Below are positions 34,654 to 47,865 of a stretch of 64,000 nt of DNA, one piece after another (position 1 is the first letter of the stretch; every line of letters starts with the position of its first letter). A program made the translations under genes and the position numbers. The DNA is taken from contig JAGTJL010000002.1 in NCBI GenBank assembly GCA_020746875.1, positions 1,612,001 to 1,676,000 on the forward strand, given 5' to 3'. The stretch is from Rhexocercosporidium sp. MPI-PUGE-AT-0058 (Eukaryota; Ascomycota; Leotiomycetes; Helotiales). The notes beneath the pieces were generated by a model. That model was not told where the DNA came from. It saw nothing but the letters and a program-made list of their open reading frames with translations, and made no database searches.

Positions 34654-37600
34654 CTATGCAAAAGTCATCTCGATCTCTTTCTCCTTGCCGAACTCCTCGT
34701 CATCATCCGCCCACGCGTTATGCCCGAAATCCATCGGCGCCAACGTAGTTGGTAACGTAGTACTGCTCTTCAACTCTGGCCGCTGCAGAGTGGCAGCACG
34801 ATCTGTGGGTTCTGGGGTGGGTGGATTGAGAGGCGATTGAGCACGCAGAGGGAGGTGATTGCTGGATGTACCTGCTGAGCGGGGGGGCGACCGGTAGGCG
34901 GTGTCAAAAGTCATTTGGACTTCTTCCTCATCCGCTGCGTAGATTGGAGGTGATCGGTTTGATGGGATCCACTCGCTACTCGGTTGGCGAGGCGAGGCAG
35001 CTGGCGAGGGTTTGTTGACTTTCAACGTCGAAGTGCCCTCGTAGGACTGTGTCTCGCGTAAGGTAGTACGTGGGCTGGAGGGGCTCATCGAAGAAGAGCC
35101 CAAATCGAGTTTCATCGGTGGAAGCGTGGATTTGAGTTCCTTGACCTCCATGTGCTCGCTTGCAAGCTCTGCACGGATAGCATCAACATCGAAGAGGACG
35201 CCGTGGTTGTTGCCTTGACCATCTTCGGTTCTGATCGATTGTGGCTCGCCCTTGGATTCTTCGTAAGTCTCCCATTCCTTCCGCTCCACGACCGCCTTCT
35301 TCTTGCGGCTGAAGAATCCGAATTTCCCTTTCGACTCCTTCTCCTTCTCTTTCTTTTCGTACTCTTTTCTCGCCTCTTCAATTTCGTTGATGAGTTCTCG
35401 CTGACGCTGTGCATGATTTTCGGGATCTGGATCTTCGATTTCGGTAAATTCGTCGCTTTCAACTAGCCAGCCAACCTCACGAAGGAGTTTAGGCATTGCT
35501 GTTCGGTAAGCCATATGTCCAGGCACAAGATCCGTGACATCGACGTTTTCTAAACCTGGGATTCCTTCTACAGGAGCAAGCCCTGCGACTCGACTAATGC
35601 CACCGCTCGTCAGACGGAAAAGATACCCCAGAATCCAATCGTTCCTGGCATATCCGTTCACGAATCTACCAGCAACAACAGATCTTGCTTTCAGATACTC
35701 ATCCTTCTTTGCGACAATTGGCGACCCAAACAGGTAGACATTCTGAACAAGGCCATATGCCCCTTTCCTAGCAAGTTCTTTCAGGCAGGCAAAGATGACT
35801 CTGGATCCAAGAGAGTATCCTACGAAGGTGATGGGACGCGTACCCAAATTTCGATCAATAAGAGAATCGGCCAGGATAAGACCGGCCATGTTTGCTCGGT
35901 CAAGAGAAACAGTCCAAGGGTTGTCGATGAGATATGCTAATTTTGTCAAGACGACAGGCAGTGTCAGGGCGGCCATAAGACCAGTCAAGATTGTGCTACC
36001 AAGTACTTGTTGGAGACCTTGAGTCAAAGCCTATGCTTATTAGCTGATAATTCTGAGAGTATGGAGAGAGACTAACCTCAGTGGCTAAGATGTTAATAGT
36101 ATCTCCCATACTTTGCAACATTTCAGGTTCCCAGAGTACTGAGTATATATCTCCCATGATAGGATCCACTGTACTGTATGGTAGCCGCACATCATCGACT
36201 TTTCCAGTCATCCATCCCGAAACAGTGACAATCAGATTGACTCGCTTATTGTTGTGTAATGGTCGGTATTCAAAGGTTTTGACAGCCCCTGTTCTTCGGT
36301 TTGCAGCTCGCACGGCAATGATACCTCCTGACGCTGCGGCACTAGATGTGATGATAGCAGCTCCTCCCGCTCCAGCAAGGAAGCCACTTGTTCCCGCAAC
36401 ACCAATGGTTGTAAATCCTGCTGCTAGCCCGGCACCAATGACAGGAGCGAGCAATCCAGCAGAGAGACCAATAACCAGGCCGCCTCCAACAGTAGCAAGA
36501 CCCATCATCATATATCGCTTCTTCAAAGCTAGTTTTCTTCGGCTCTCCTTGTGCTCATCCTCGTTCCAGTTCTCTTTCTCGGCGGCTTGTTGCATTTCAA
36601 GAGCATCTGTAACTCGCTTCTCGAATCGACAGATTTCGAGCCATGACACGTCCATGTTATCTCCTACCTTTTCTAGCAGGACTCTAGACCGGGCATCATA
36701 GACAGAATCAGCGATCAGTGTTAAGAAGAGATCACAAAGAACAGTCCAACGAAGGTCAATGTCGAGACTTGCTGTAGTTGGGAGCTGCGAAGGAGTCCGT
36801 ACTTCTGGCAGATCTTCGCCTTCGTGCTCTTCGTATGGAGGTGGCGCTTGCGTGGGCTCTTCCTCGGGCCTGGGAGGAGTTGAAGATTGCCGGGGAGAGG
36901 AGATTGAAAGTCTGGATGAAAGTGACAACCGAGAACTCCTGTCCGTGGAAGTCATGGAGTCGGGTCTGGGGGATGAAATATCAGAGGTAGAGGGTTCCTT
37001 CTCGGCCATAGGGTTCTTAACTCGAGCGTTTTGCATGAGTGTGGGAGTCAAGTCTTTAGGTACAACGCCATGTTCAGCAAGTTGCTCGATCATGATCTGC
37101 TCCGCGGTGCTGATCTCCATGTGTGCGTATATTCGGACCATCATTTTCTGACTCCACATTTGCATTGCTTCGGCTGACAACTGGATGTCCTTCTTACTTC
37201 CTCGAGTCCGGTTTATGGTCTCAGCCGCAGTCACCATATTCGAGAGAATCAATCGAGTCATTCCAACGTAGGCAATTCTCTGTCCCTCGGTCAAGAGGTC
37301 CTTCGTAGCCTGCATTTGTGACGTGGCATCCCTTTGCTCCTCGTCCTCCATTTCTCCAGCGCCAGTCCCTCCATTGACATCTTTGAACAAGTATTGAGTA
37401 TTCTCGTCCAGACTAGTTGCCGATTGAGCATCCTCGTCCAACTGAACTCGTGTATACCCCTTTCCTGCACCGCCCAGTCCTTCATAAGCATCTTCCTCAA
37501 CATCGGAATTATGTTCCTTCGCAATAAGCCTATTGTCATCATCGTACATGTCGTATGGCGCAAATGCCGGCATAGTCTGCCATTCGTCCTCTTCCACTAC

Positions 37601-38260
37601 TGGTGACTTAACATCCAATTGCGTGGTATGCTGATGTGACCATTCCGATATGCCTCCACCCTGTGAACTCTGTCCTCGAATATGTGTTGCATCTTTTGGC
37701 TTATCTTTCTCCTCGCCATTGCCTTGGCCATTGTCTAAGTCCTTGCCGACAGATATTTGGGACCCTGGAGATGGTTCTGTTTCTGCGGTTTTGGCAGGTT
37801 CTTCCGGACTTTCATCGTGAGTCTTTGATTCCACCTCTACAACATCCGCAGGCTTCTGAAGTTCTAGAGTAGCAGCTCTCGCTGTGCCTTGTCCGTTCTC
37901 CCCTGCCTCTTCTAATTTCGGTATTGGTGTTCCGGCAGGTAACGGCGTTGACCTGGCATCCTTGAATTCCTCATCCTCACTAGATTCCTCATCTCGAATC
38001 TCAAGCTGAGGCTTCGCAACGCCGATCGATTCCTCAATTTTGGAAACTTTTCCCTTCACATACCCGTTTACTCCGGGTCTGGATGGCACCTCCTCGTCAT
38101 CGTCCTTGGTCTCCGGTTCTACCGGCATTGTGACCTTATGTTTGACCACCGGGAGGCCGAAGTCATCGAGTTCTGCCACGGCTGTGCTGGGCGCCGCATG
38201 GCCATTGCTAACAACCACTGCAGGTGATTCGTTGTTCGCTGCTTGTCCACTCTCCGGCAT
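34654..38260 (-). CDS. DUF726 (TMCO4-like) membrane-associated alpha/beta hydrolase
   Basis: A 1186-residue protein in two exons: 38260-36077 and 36030-34654, with a 46-base intron. The in-frame start was set at ATG 38260 (MPESGQ); the frame is open further upstream but has no earlier ATG. The first 280 residues are acidic and disordered. Then comes a helical domain (TEGQRIAYVGMTRLIL). Next is a glycine-rich hydrophobic pair of segments (GLATVGGGLVIGLSAGLLAP and the following AGLAAGFTTIGVAG), and then the hydrolase core with ITFVGYSLGSRV, whose Ser near residue 801 is the likely nucleophile. The C-terminal 250 residues are charged and disordered with a KKEKEKESKGK coiled segment. The family is widespread in eukaryotes and poorly characterised. 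Confidence 0.9.
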
Positions 38261-38797
38261 ATTGGTTGAGCTTTCCACCGCCTCGTGTCGCAACGACCGC
38301 CGTTTCTCTCATCCAAAGGCTCCTATAACGATTTTGTTCGAAGCTGGGAGCGCTCCTCTAGTCGTGGGTAAGGAATCGTCTCTAGCAGACGCATGCTTTC
38401 CGAAGCACTGGTTCGTAGTTCGAGGTCGTGCTTAAGGGACGGCGATTGTTTGAAGTCGGTGCAGTGAAGCGCAGGGGGGTTGCTGCGCTAAGTGACAAAG
38501 AGACGTGAAGGTGGGGTGGGGCTTGCTACGATCATCCCAGTAGCTTGCTGAGATCCAAACAGCTGCTTGCGGTGTTGTTCTGCCTTCACGAACAAGTACT
38601 CATTGTAACCTGACAAACTTTCTCACTTCACTTGGACACAAAATATTTTTCACCTGTAGCATCATTGACTTGCACTCATGCTCCGTGATAATTAGTGAGT
38701 CTCGCAGCTTCGAAAGCCATTCGGGAGTAACAGAGCTCTTCACTGGGTATTGCTACGACATCTGACAATCAGCACCACCAAAACGCCTTTCCGCAAA
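38261..38797. other. Intergenic interval
   Basis: Promoter of the DUF726 gene and 3' flank of the Utp23 gene, both on the minus strand. Nothing else seen. Confidence 0.5.
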
Positions 38798-39779
38798 CTA
38801 CTCAACATCTTCATCAGCTATCTCTGGTTTTGGAGTAACTCCTCCTTTAGCCTCTGCCCCAGATTTGGGCTTTCTCTTTCGTTTCCGTTTCGCACCTTGT
38901 TCTGGCCCATCTGATTTCTCAGGATTCGAAGCTCCAACTGCCGCCGATTCCTTGCCCTCTTTTGGCGCAGAAGATTTTGGTCCTTCTTCCATTGACTTCT
39001 TCGCCTTCTTCACGGCCAACGGGTTTGGGCCTTTGGGACCCTTCGTCTTTTTCTTCTTCTTTGGGATATCCGCCTCGCCAGTGCCATCCAAATTCTCCTC
39101 GCCATCCTCCCGTTTCCTCTTGAGACTTCCACTTCCCCTCTTCAGCCCCGCCCTAAACTTCACTCGTTCCTCCTTCTCCCTGTTATCCGTACTGGCCTCA
39201 GCCATCGGCTCCATAATCATAACGCTTCTATTGATATACACCAACGGCACACCCAGAATACCCCTCATGTGTTTCCGTACTTCCAATTCCTGACTAGCCA
39301 CAACATAGCGGTTCTTGTTCGTCTTGCTGCCCTTGGGGTCGACGACTGAAGCCAGACATTCCTGCGTACTGAGTGGCTCTGGGTAATCTTCTGGGCGGTG
39401 ACCGCATCTTCTTCGCTCGTAGGTTTTGGCTTTGTCGATAAGGTATGAGACGCCTGGTTCCGAGGCAGCGGCGTAGAGATGGCGCATCGAGCATTGCGTG
39501 ATCACTGTATCGATAAGCATGTACCTTGAACATCTGGTAGGGGCGCATACTAGGCTTGATTTCGCCGTGAAGTGTCCGCTCGAGTCCTCCCACTAGATCC
39601 ATCTTGAATCTATCTGCGTCTCTGATCATTTCCGCATCAACTGAAAAACACGGTCAGCGTCGTCCGCAAAGGCTGTAATTGGGAAGCTCACGAAGTACTT
39701 GATAAGGTACGCGGAAGCCATAACTGAGCCCATACTGCTGCATGAGCTTCCGGTATTGTTTGGATCTTTTGCCCCTCAT
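38798..39779 (-). CDS. UTP23: Utp23-like rRNA-processing protein
   Basis: Small-subunit processome factor of the PIN-domain Fcf1/Utp23 group, acting in the nucleolus on 18S rRNA maturation. Exons on the minus strand: 39779-39692, 39640-39551 and 39504-38798, giving 294 residues. It opens MRGKRSKQYRKLM, as in the family, followed by the PIN core QVLLDAEMIRDA. The zinc-binding residues of Utp23 are visible in ITQCSMRHL, RRRCGHRPED and STQECLASVV. The C-terminal 110 residues are a Lys-rich tail (KRKREDG, KKKKKTKGPKG, KRKRKRKPK) that fits nucleolar targeting and RNA binding. Utp23 is generally thought to have lost nuclease activity. Confidence 0.92.
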
Positions 39780-40493
39780 TCTGAATTTGTGATGCGGATC
39801 AGGTCGTTGTAGGACCGCTCCGCCGCGTTACTTATTTTTTGAAGTTTTAATTTTGCGCTACTGCGATAAGCCTCTTATCGGCAGTGTGCCCAGACATGGG
39901 GCGAGGCTGAGGCTGGGAATACGAGGAGGTACCTGTTGCAATAGTACTTTTTCAGGCGCTCGAGATCAACAGGATACTGTTTTCGAATACAACTCGTTGA
40001 AAAAGCGCATCCGTTAAAATTTTTGGACTAGGATTATATTGATTTGGAAAGTGAATTACACATCAAGTGTCTTTTTGATATTATGAGTTGAGCTTTAGTG
40101 GTTAAGCCTTGTACCTTCACAGAAGCCGAATGTTGATTGCACCTTGGTGACAATGATATTAGACAATCGACAGTTGCTCTGGTTGACAACACTTTCAAAC
40201 CTCTATTTGTATCGGCTGGACGCCAGTTTCTCGTGGCCCAGTTTCTACGTTGGATCTTCATACCTAGTGCGCTGAAGTGCCCATCCCGGTCTGGTTTTCC
40301 GACCTCTTGAACATTGTCTGTTGGCTGAGCAGTTCTTCGCTTTTGTGGACGGCAAGTTTGTGGTTCCACAACGCCTGGTTTTCCGAAGGGCAGATTATGT
40401 CTTCTCCTTTTGCCAATTTGCTTCACCCCTTGCTACGTCTGCATAGAGCTGCTACTACACTGATATCGTCCAGCTTGCCTAGGTTTCTGTTAG
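39780..40493. other. Intergenic interval
   Basis: Promoter of the Utp23 gene and 3' flank of the PTC7-type gene. A 130-residue reading frame at 40034-40426 on the minus strand shows no family resemblance or coding character. Confidence 0.45.
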
Positions 40494-41686
40494 CTAGACA
40501 ACGTTGAAGTCCGATCCTGTCACCTCACCTCCTTCCATTGCTAAGCCCTCCTCAACAGCATGTTCCATAAACGGACTTTCCGCAAAAGGGTCAGTTGCGA
40601 TGACTTTGGCAGCTTTCATCAGCTCCTCGGCCACAAACTTCATTCCTCCACCAGCTCCACCCTTTCGATCACCAGCACTGTCTCCACCTTGACCATTCTC
40701 CCACTTTTGTATGCTGTCCACCACATTCTGAATGATCTCATGCTCCCATAAATTGTCAATGACTCCGTCAGACATGGCAAGTACAACATCGTTCTCTTCT
40801 ATCTCCACCTTGTCCATCACAGCGTTGTCTCGAGGCGTATCCGGACTATTCGTTCCTAGCTGTCTCGGACAATCAAACCAATGCCACTGTTCAGTTGTCT
40901 TGTAGACCTTCTCCCCATCTCGCCCATTTCGGGGTCGAATAACTAGAACTTGAGAATCGCCTAGATTGGTGACATAGAGAAGAGGCGTAGGAGGAGCATC
41001 CGGATCCGTGTCGGATTTTTGAAAGTGTAGTTGCGCTCCAGAAGCAGTGGTCGTGCCTTGCCATTGATTTGGCTGTGAGGTTGCCTCGATAGTCTGCTCG
41101 TAGGCCTTCTGGAGATACTCAATTGGTGTGGGTGTGTAGCACTGTCCTAGAGGTCGCAACCGATTGGCATCTGCCTCTGCTTCAACCGCCCAGAAGTGTA
41201 GTATTAATCTTGCCCAAAGTCTAGAGATGTTAGCATTGTCTGATCATGGGTACGGCGCAACTCGAACCCAGCATGACCCCCAGGTCTTGTAGACCAAGCA
41301 CCAACTCCATCATCTGCCGCAATGAACTGGTCGCTAGCATATACTGCATCGTCTCCGTTCGTGTACCCGCGGATCTTCTGCCCGTTGACCAAAGGCCGCC
41401 GGTCGCGACTCCTATCGTGAGTGCTGAGAGGATCCGAAAAGGAGCCTGACGGCGGAGACAGGAAAGGCGGAGGAAATGGTCTTGGTGCTCGTTTCGCAAA
41501 TAGAGCAAGACCAGTCTCAAATCGAAATGGCAGAGGCTCATTGTTCACGGCAGGCTGGTTAGGACTGGTCGCGGTTGAGGATGTTGCCAGTTCTGGGCGC
41601 CATCTTGAGGTACTTTTCGTGAGAGTACGGCGAGTCTGAGGAAGTGTGGCTCGCGCAGCTGATACTCGAAATGCCGACCTCCTCAT
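40494..41686 (-). CDS. PTC7: Mitochondrial PP2C-family phosphatase, PTC7 type
   Basis: Dephosphorylates mitochondrial proteins; in yeast Ptc7 activates Coq7 for coenzyme Q synthesis. Exons on the minus strand: 41686-41268 and 41220-40494, giving 381 residues. The N-terminus (MRRSAFRVSAARATLPQTRR) is basic with no acids, as expected for a mitochondrial presequence. Metal-binding motifs are ADDGVGAW near residue 125, TNLGDSQVL, and LAMSDGVIDNLWEHE. The intron removes a stop and joins GGHAG to LWARLILHF, giving the conserved helix. Spacing matches Ptc7 rather than the larger cytosolic PP2C enzymes. It is divergent from the CAF120-like gene, 2 kb apart. Confidence 0.92.
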
Positions 41687-43722
41687 CCCAGCGTCGTAAA
41701 GTATATTCGAGAAATGAAGACCGCGGCAGTAAAGCAGCGCATCGATGATTGTTCTCCTGGAAGCGCGGAAGGAAGTACCCCAACAAAATGTTCACGATAA
41801 GAAATGATTGGCGCGGGCTGCTAAAGCTTGGCATCATATCTGCGGGGGAAACAAATTCTATTCGCATGTCAGCCAGCTCTGCTGGAGCCTTTTCGGGTTG
41901 AAAATGACAATCAATTACTGGATGCGTCGGACTTGACTTGACTTGACATTACACTAAAGCTTGCATGGCTCCGGAGTAGTCAGCGTTGTATCTGTGCAAC
42001 CTGCAAGTCGGCGAGTTACAGTATCAGGCGAGTCTGTCAGTGGGAGGCTATTTTGGGACTGTATCCAGGGTTGTATCATGTTGAAATAATGAGATTATAA
42101 GCCGTCGAGGTTTATGGCACGCTCGTCGTTCTAAATTCTTGTACACTTTGGATTACCTCCTTAGCAGAAGAGCCTCGTTCACACTTTGAAGAAGTCAGAG
42201 CATCCATCTTATGTCGGTCAGGTAAACAGACATATCGTATATGGCGCTTATGTTGACTTATTGCTGTAACCTTCTCAAGAAGGAAAAGAGAAAACACCAG
42301 TTTCAAATGTTTGAATAGACAGCCCTTTGATGACATCAGCGCAATGCCATGAACGAGACGGTTAAGCAAATACTTGTTAAAACTTTGATTCAAGGTTCCC
42401 GTAAGTCCGCCAGCAAAGTCAAAATGTAATGCTTTGAGCCTCTTTCGCTTTGGCAGTGGCTCGTTGAGACATTCACGTGCGTCTGATCTGAAGCAATTCC
42501 AGGTATGAGCACAAGACGCAAAAAAAGTTAGACATGTGTGACGGGAGGCGCTCAAGCCTCCTCCTCCGTCCAACTCGATCCGATAATCCTCAGACCAGGT
42601 ACTTGTACAGTACAGTAGAGGCCATCTTTATTGCTAGTGCTTCAACTACCTCGTTGCCGATGCTCCTGGTAGCTTCACATACCGGAGTCCGTCCTTTGTA
42701 GTGTTCGGCATCCTTATCTCGAATCAGAACCAGAAAGCAAGAACCAGTTACGAAGTAAGGCAAGATGATGCTCGTCCGCTCGTATTCCATTCCAAGCCTG
42801 CGGGTCGATTGGCATCCAAGGTCTACGAAGTAATAATAATACGATCAAGAACCAAGCTAGGCTAGGTTTCTTTGCAGTCTTTCGCTTCACAACTAGCCAT
42901 CTCGCATCCAGTAGCTTTAAAGCGCCACATTTTTACATGACGCGTCCAAAGACAGCCAAGGAGGTAAGCCGGATAAGTACCCATTTCCAAACTTCTCATC
43001 TTTCCGTACGAATGGACATGGGGCAGGACTGCTTGGCTCCAGTCAGGACTGGTTAGGATGTGATGGAGTGAAGGGGAAAGGCTTCTGGTCGTTCCGAGTC
43101 GTGTCTGATGAATAAGCGGAACGAAAGCGCTGTGTGTTGACATGATTCGATTTGACGTAGAGTCTTGGTCTTGATACATGTCGGGAAAACTGTCCAAGAA
43201 TATCCTCTCTGTCTTCCTCTCTTCCTCCCCTCCTCTTATCATTTTATCCTTCCTCATTCCTGTGTGCCACTACTGTACCAACTTTCATTGCATCTCGTGT
43301 CCCTGTCGCTCGTTGGATACCGACTCGGCAGCAGATCTGCCTCCCCGGCCAGCCAGCCCAGCCCAGCCCAGCCAGCGTGGTGACGAAATTTAACCCGTTC
43401 CGTGGTATCGACCCTGGACATACGAATTCGCTATTTGATACAGTACAACACCACAAAAATTCATCCTCAACTCCGACTTGACTTCCCCATCGTCTTTTCT
43501 TTCCTCTCCTCTCCTCCTCGAATCCTGCAGTACCTCGAGAGCCATCCAATAGTCCAGCTACGTGAACGTCTCACGCATTACAGCTCCGATCTACAACCAA
43601 GCCACCAGCAACTGCATATGTCAATAAACTAAGGATCGCAACCGGATCCCCGGAAGAGCAGCATTTAATACAGGAGGACAACATCGCATTCATTACCTAG
43701 AGAACACAACAAACCAGCCGAC
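41687..43722. other. Divergent promoter interval (PTC7 / CAF120-like)
   Basis: About 2 kb. A weak ankyrin-like fragment is listed separately. Pyrimidine-rich stretches (43190-43250) and CCAGC repeats (43346-43376) mark the CAF120-like leader region. Confidence 0.5.
42590..42790 (-). pseudogene. Possible ankyrin-repeat remnant
   Basis: A 66-residue frame containing DKDAEHYKGRTPVCEATRS then GNEVVEALA, which resembles one ankyrin repeat (GRTPLHEAARSGNEEVVEALL). No second repeat or supporting exon was found, so this is a weak call; chance similarity is possible. Confidence 0.25.
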
Positions 43723-46700
43723 ATGTCTGCCCGAAATCGAGGTACGTGTGGAATGTGGAAGCCTTGGACTTCAGCGTGTTGACTTGCGTTTGAACAGTAC
43801 TTTCGTTCATGTCCAACTTCTCGAACAACAAAGAATCGCAGAGAAGCACGACGCCTACAACGCCCGCAAAGAACCAAGAGCCCCCGAGGAGTGAACCCGC
43901 AAGACATGCCACCACGATGCCAGTCGGAACTTCTCAATACAACACAGATGGAAGTGCTGGTCAGCCAAGGGTACAGCGGGAGCGCGCTGTGTCGGGCGCC
44001 AGACCTCTATCTATGGTTCAAACTTACCACCCATCGATGATGGATGTGTCCCAGGATACGTTGCCTGAGCTTCAGCCGATTTTTACATTTCTAAACAGTC
44101 ATGCAAATAAGCTGTACCAGGAAGGATACTTCTTGAAGTTGGATGACCAGAACACGCGTTTGTAATTCCTACTTGTCGAGCATACTCAGTTCTAATGTAA
44201 TGCAGATGGTAGACCCAATGCCGATCGAACATGGACCGAATGTTTTGCCCAGCTTGTAGGGACAGTATTGTCATTATGGGATGCTGCAGACCTCGACGCA
44301 GCTGGACAAGATGGGGAGGTCCTTCCAAAATTCATCAATCTCACGGATGCCTCCATCAAAATGGTAAAATACACGCAAATCAAAATAGAAATCCGCTAAC
44401 ATATTCAAGATCGAAGCACTCCCGACTCGAGCGGACAGCGAGGCTCCTCTGCAGAACGTCCTCAGCATATCGACTGCCGGTAAAAATCGATACCTCCTTC
44501 ATTTCAATTCGCATCACTCCTTGATCCAATGGACAGCGGGAATCCGACTCTCGATGTTTGAACATGCCACGCTACAAGAAGCCTACACTGGCGCTTTGAT
44601 TGCTGGAAAGGGGAAGGGACTAAACAATATAAATATCATCATGGACCGCGCAAAGATGCCAACCGCAGACTGGGCACGAGTTCGTTTTGGAGCGGGAACA
44701 CCCTGGAGACGCTGCTGGTGTGTCATTTCGCCACCTGACGAAAAGGAGGTTCAGAAGCAGCAGAAGCAGCTCAACAAAAAGAAATCCGCCTACGATCGAT
44801 CAAGGCCACCTCTATTAAAGGGCGACATCAAATTTTATGATTCGAAAAAGACGAAGAAGGTTCGTCCAATTGCTACCATTAGTGATGCGTATTCGGCCTT
44901 TGCCATCTACCCGCAGTCCAAGCCATTGATAGATGCTTCCACTCTTGTGAAAGTCGAAGGTTCAATAACTATTCATTCAAATCCACCATCGACAACAGAA
45001 GGATTTGTCTTTGTCATGCCTGAAGTACACGCCGCTGTTACAGGATTCGAGATGATGCTTCGCTGGTTGTTTCCAGTTTTTGATACCTTTGGACTTTACG
45101 GACGACCTGGCCGATTGGTTGCCGATACATCGGACCCTAGAAGTCTAATGTTTGCGATGCCAAAACACCGGAGATACGGGTATCTTGAAATTCTTGATGT
45201 ATCAGGCCTTATTCTGGAGCCAGGGAGTGCTACTTGGAGAGAGGGAGAATGGAGGAAGAGAATGAAAGAACTCACTGGAAAGCGGATGACGGCGGTTGAG
45301 AGCAGCAGCCAGGCCAATAGCAGATATAGCAGTAGGAGGAGTACTCGAAACAGTTTTGGTCCATCACGAAGCCGCATACATTTCGACGATGGTGCCTCTG
45401 TTCGGTCTACCCCTTCGAATAACTGGGGCGCAGGTCAAACAGATGGAGCCTTCGGGATTCCACGGACGGATTCTGCTCCTCCTGGTGCTGGCGCTTTTGC
45501 ACCTCCACCTCCTCGATCACAGCCCAGTGCCCACAGCCGGTCATTCTCAGAGAGTCAAGGGTTAGATCGTTTCCGAGATCAAGCACCTTCGAATTACGAT
45601 GGAGCGTACGAAATTGCCCCAACTCCACCACCGCACGTAATCAGTGTAGCCTCATCTCGCGATAGTCCAAGTGGGAGGTACGTTCCTGAGATAGGGTCCA
45701 CCCCTGAGCGAATCAGTTCAGAGGATGAGCAACACGCCAGAACGACACCGGTTCGAGAACTTCAGGAGTTACAGGCGACTACAACTCCAGAGCCAGTCGC
45801 TGCGCCACCAGCATTTGCTCATGGCCCTGGTGCTATGCCAATAAGCAAGCCATACCACTCCCCTGAGCTGCGGAGAGCCAACAGCCGAATGTCAAATGCT
45901 ACGCTGTCACAGTTAGCTGGTGCTGGGGGCGTGGCTGCATACCATGCACACGGGGATGAAGCAAGGGCTAGCGGAGAGCACAGACAGCCGTTCAACGGTG
46001 ACAGAGGGGTACTGCCAGCTGCCAACGTTCATGGATTTCCTGCTAATCATGACGGTCTGAATGAAGGCTTGGTAACAGCATCAAAACCCCGATTTTCCTT
46101 TGAAGATTCGTCTCCTTCCCATTCTACGGAGCACAACACGCCCACGAGCTTTTCTCACCCATCCTCTCAATTCCCATTTAATACACATCATCTGCCTTCG
46201 CCGAACGATTCTCGAACCGGTTCCCAAGCTCCTTCAGCAGCTCGAGAACCATCACATCAAAATCGTATGTATCAGTCACCGCAAAAATCTAATTTCCCTG
46301 CATCGAATGTCCAAGGTGGGCCTATTGAACACGGCCATAACCACCAACAATCAACAGACTCAACCCACAGTACCGTGTCCCAACCTCGTCTTCAGACCAG
46401 CCCAAGTATTGTCCGAAAACCTCTTCCCGTTCGTAGCTCCAGCCTCCAAACACCTGCCTCAGCTGAGACAGCATCGAGTGTCGGTAGTCTAGGGCAGCAC
46501 GTTATTGATCAAACTGCTTTTGACATGATTGGGCGTGATAATCACACATCCACTAGAGGTCCAGAGACTCAACTTTATCGTCAGAATACCAACACCAGCA
46601 GTGTTTACGAAGACAATGCGTCGACGGCGTCTCCAGATTATGCCAGCACAAGACGCTCTGTTGACACTCGAAAATCGGTCGAAAAACCTCGGGCCGGCGT

Positions 46701-47865
46701 CATGAAGACCGTTGGAAACGTGGAAGAATCGCAACACATGGGTAGTCAACCTACCGATTCACCACCGATTCAGATAGATTTTGGGCCTACTCTTAATCTT
46801 GCTTCCGGGGCCCAACCCAGAAGCCAAAGTCCAGGCCCATCGCAAGCATATGCTAGAGCTGCTAGCCCAGGTCCTACATTGAATAACTATCCTGCAGATC
46901 GATCCCCACGCCATGGAGGTTCGGCAATGAGGCCCGACAGTGCTGGGCACTCGAGATCGCCAGCTCGCAAGGCTATCACTCCCGAGAATACACACTACCG
47001 CAATAATTCTTCGGAGAGCAGGACTGTGGCGTGGCAACCTGGCATGGCTGGTAGTGGTAACGCTGGGAGTCGAATGTCGATTACCCCAGAGCAATTTGTT
47101 CAACAGCGGGCAGCCATGTCACCTGCCACGCCATTATACGCACACCAACGCCAGCCTTCTAGTAATACTTTACGTGCCAACACTCCTACGCCTCCGCTTG
47201 TCAACCGACCAAGCGACTATATGGCTCATCATTCGCGGAATAGTTCTACAGACTTACTCCAACGGCCAAATTCGCGTGGTGCCAATGTTGCTCTTGGACC
47301 ATCTGGTACTGGAGATATTCCTACTGCACTCTCAGCCCGCGAACAGGAACATATCGCCAAGATGACAGGAACCCCTTTGATCAGCATGACTCACAACAAC
47401 AAACAAGGGTCTCCTAGTGGACTGGTCGGGGCCATCGAGGTGAGAGAACGAGAAAAGCAGCAGATAAAGCAAGGCATCAACAGTCAAGCTGTTCAAAACG
47501 CCATCTCCCAGCGGCAACAGCAAGCTATGTATCAGCAGCAGCAACAGCAATATCAGGAGCACATGGCGTCAGAATATCGGGCGCCTCAACAGTATAACAA
47601 TATGGGACAATACCCGCAGCAGCAATATCCCCTAGCACAGAGACAACAGCAACAACAGCAAAACTGGGGCATGTCGCCAGCGGCAAGCGTTTTCGCTCAA
47701 GGTGGTGGATGGAGCGCCTCAACACCTTCACCGAACTACACCAGCCCTGAGCAGGGTAGACAATCACCCTCCCAATATCCTCCTAGACAGCAGCAACACT
47801 TCCCACCACAGCAACAACCACAACAAGGGCGTGGCAACGGGCCATTTCACGGCCATGGACATTAG
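43723..47865 (+). CDS. CAF120/SKG3-like PH-domain protein
   Basis: Homologous to yeast Caf120 (associated with the CCR4-NOT complex) and Skg3. Exons 43723-43741, 43798-44157, 44206-44363 and 44410-47865, giving 1330 residues. The first exon codes only MSARNR plus one base. After a short Ser/Thr-rich lead, residues from about 80 hold FLNSHANKLYQEGYFLKL, the opening of the PH module, then DRTWTECFAQLVGTVLSLWD and LHFNSHHSLIQWTAGIRLS. A second conserved block follows around WRRCWCVISPP and GFVFVMPEVHAAV. The remaining two thirds are disordered, rich in Ser, Pro and Asn, ending in Gln-rich runs (QQQQQ repeats near 47515-47830). The 5' site of intron 2 (GTTTGT) is weak but is the only one that keeps phase. 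Confidence 0.88.

Noticed and set aside
38261..38293. Eleven extra N-terminal residues on the DUF726 protein
   Set aside because: The extension would start at TTG; ATG 38260 is the first proper start in frame.
40034..40426. A 130-residue reading frame on the minus strand
   Set aside because: No recognisable domain and no splice-supported extension; treated as chance.
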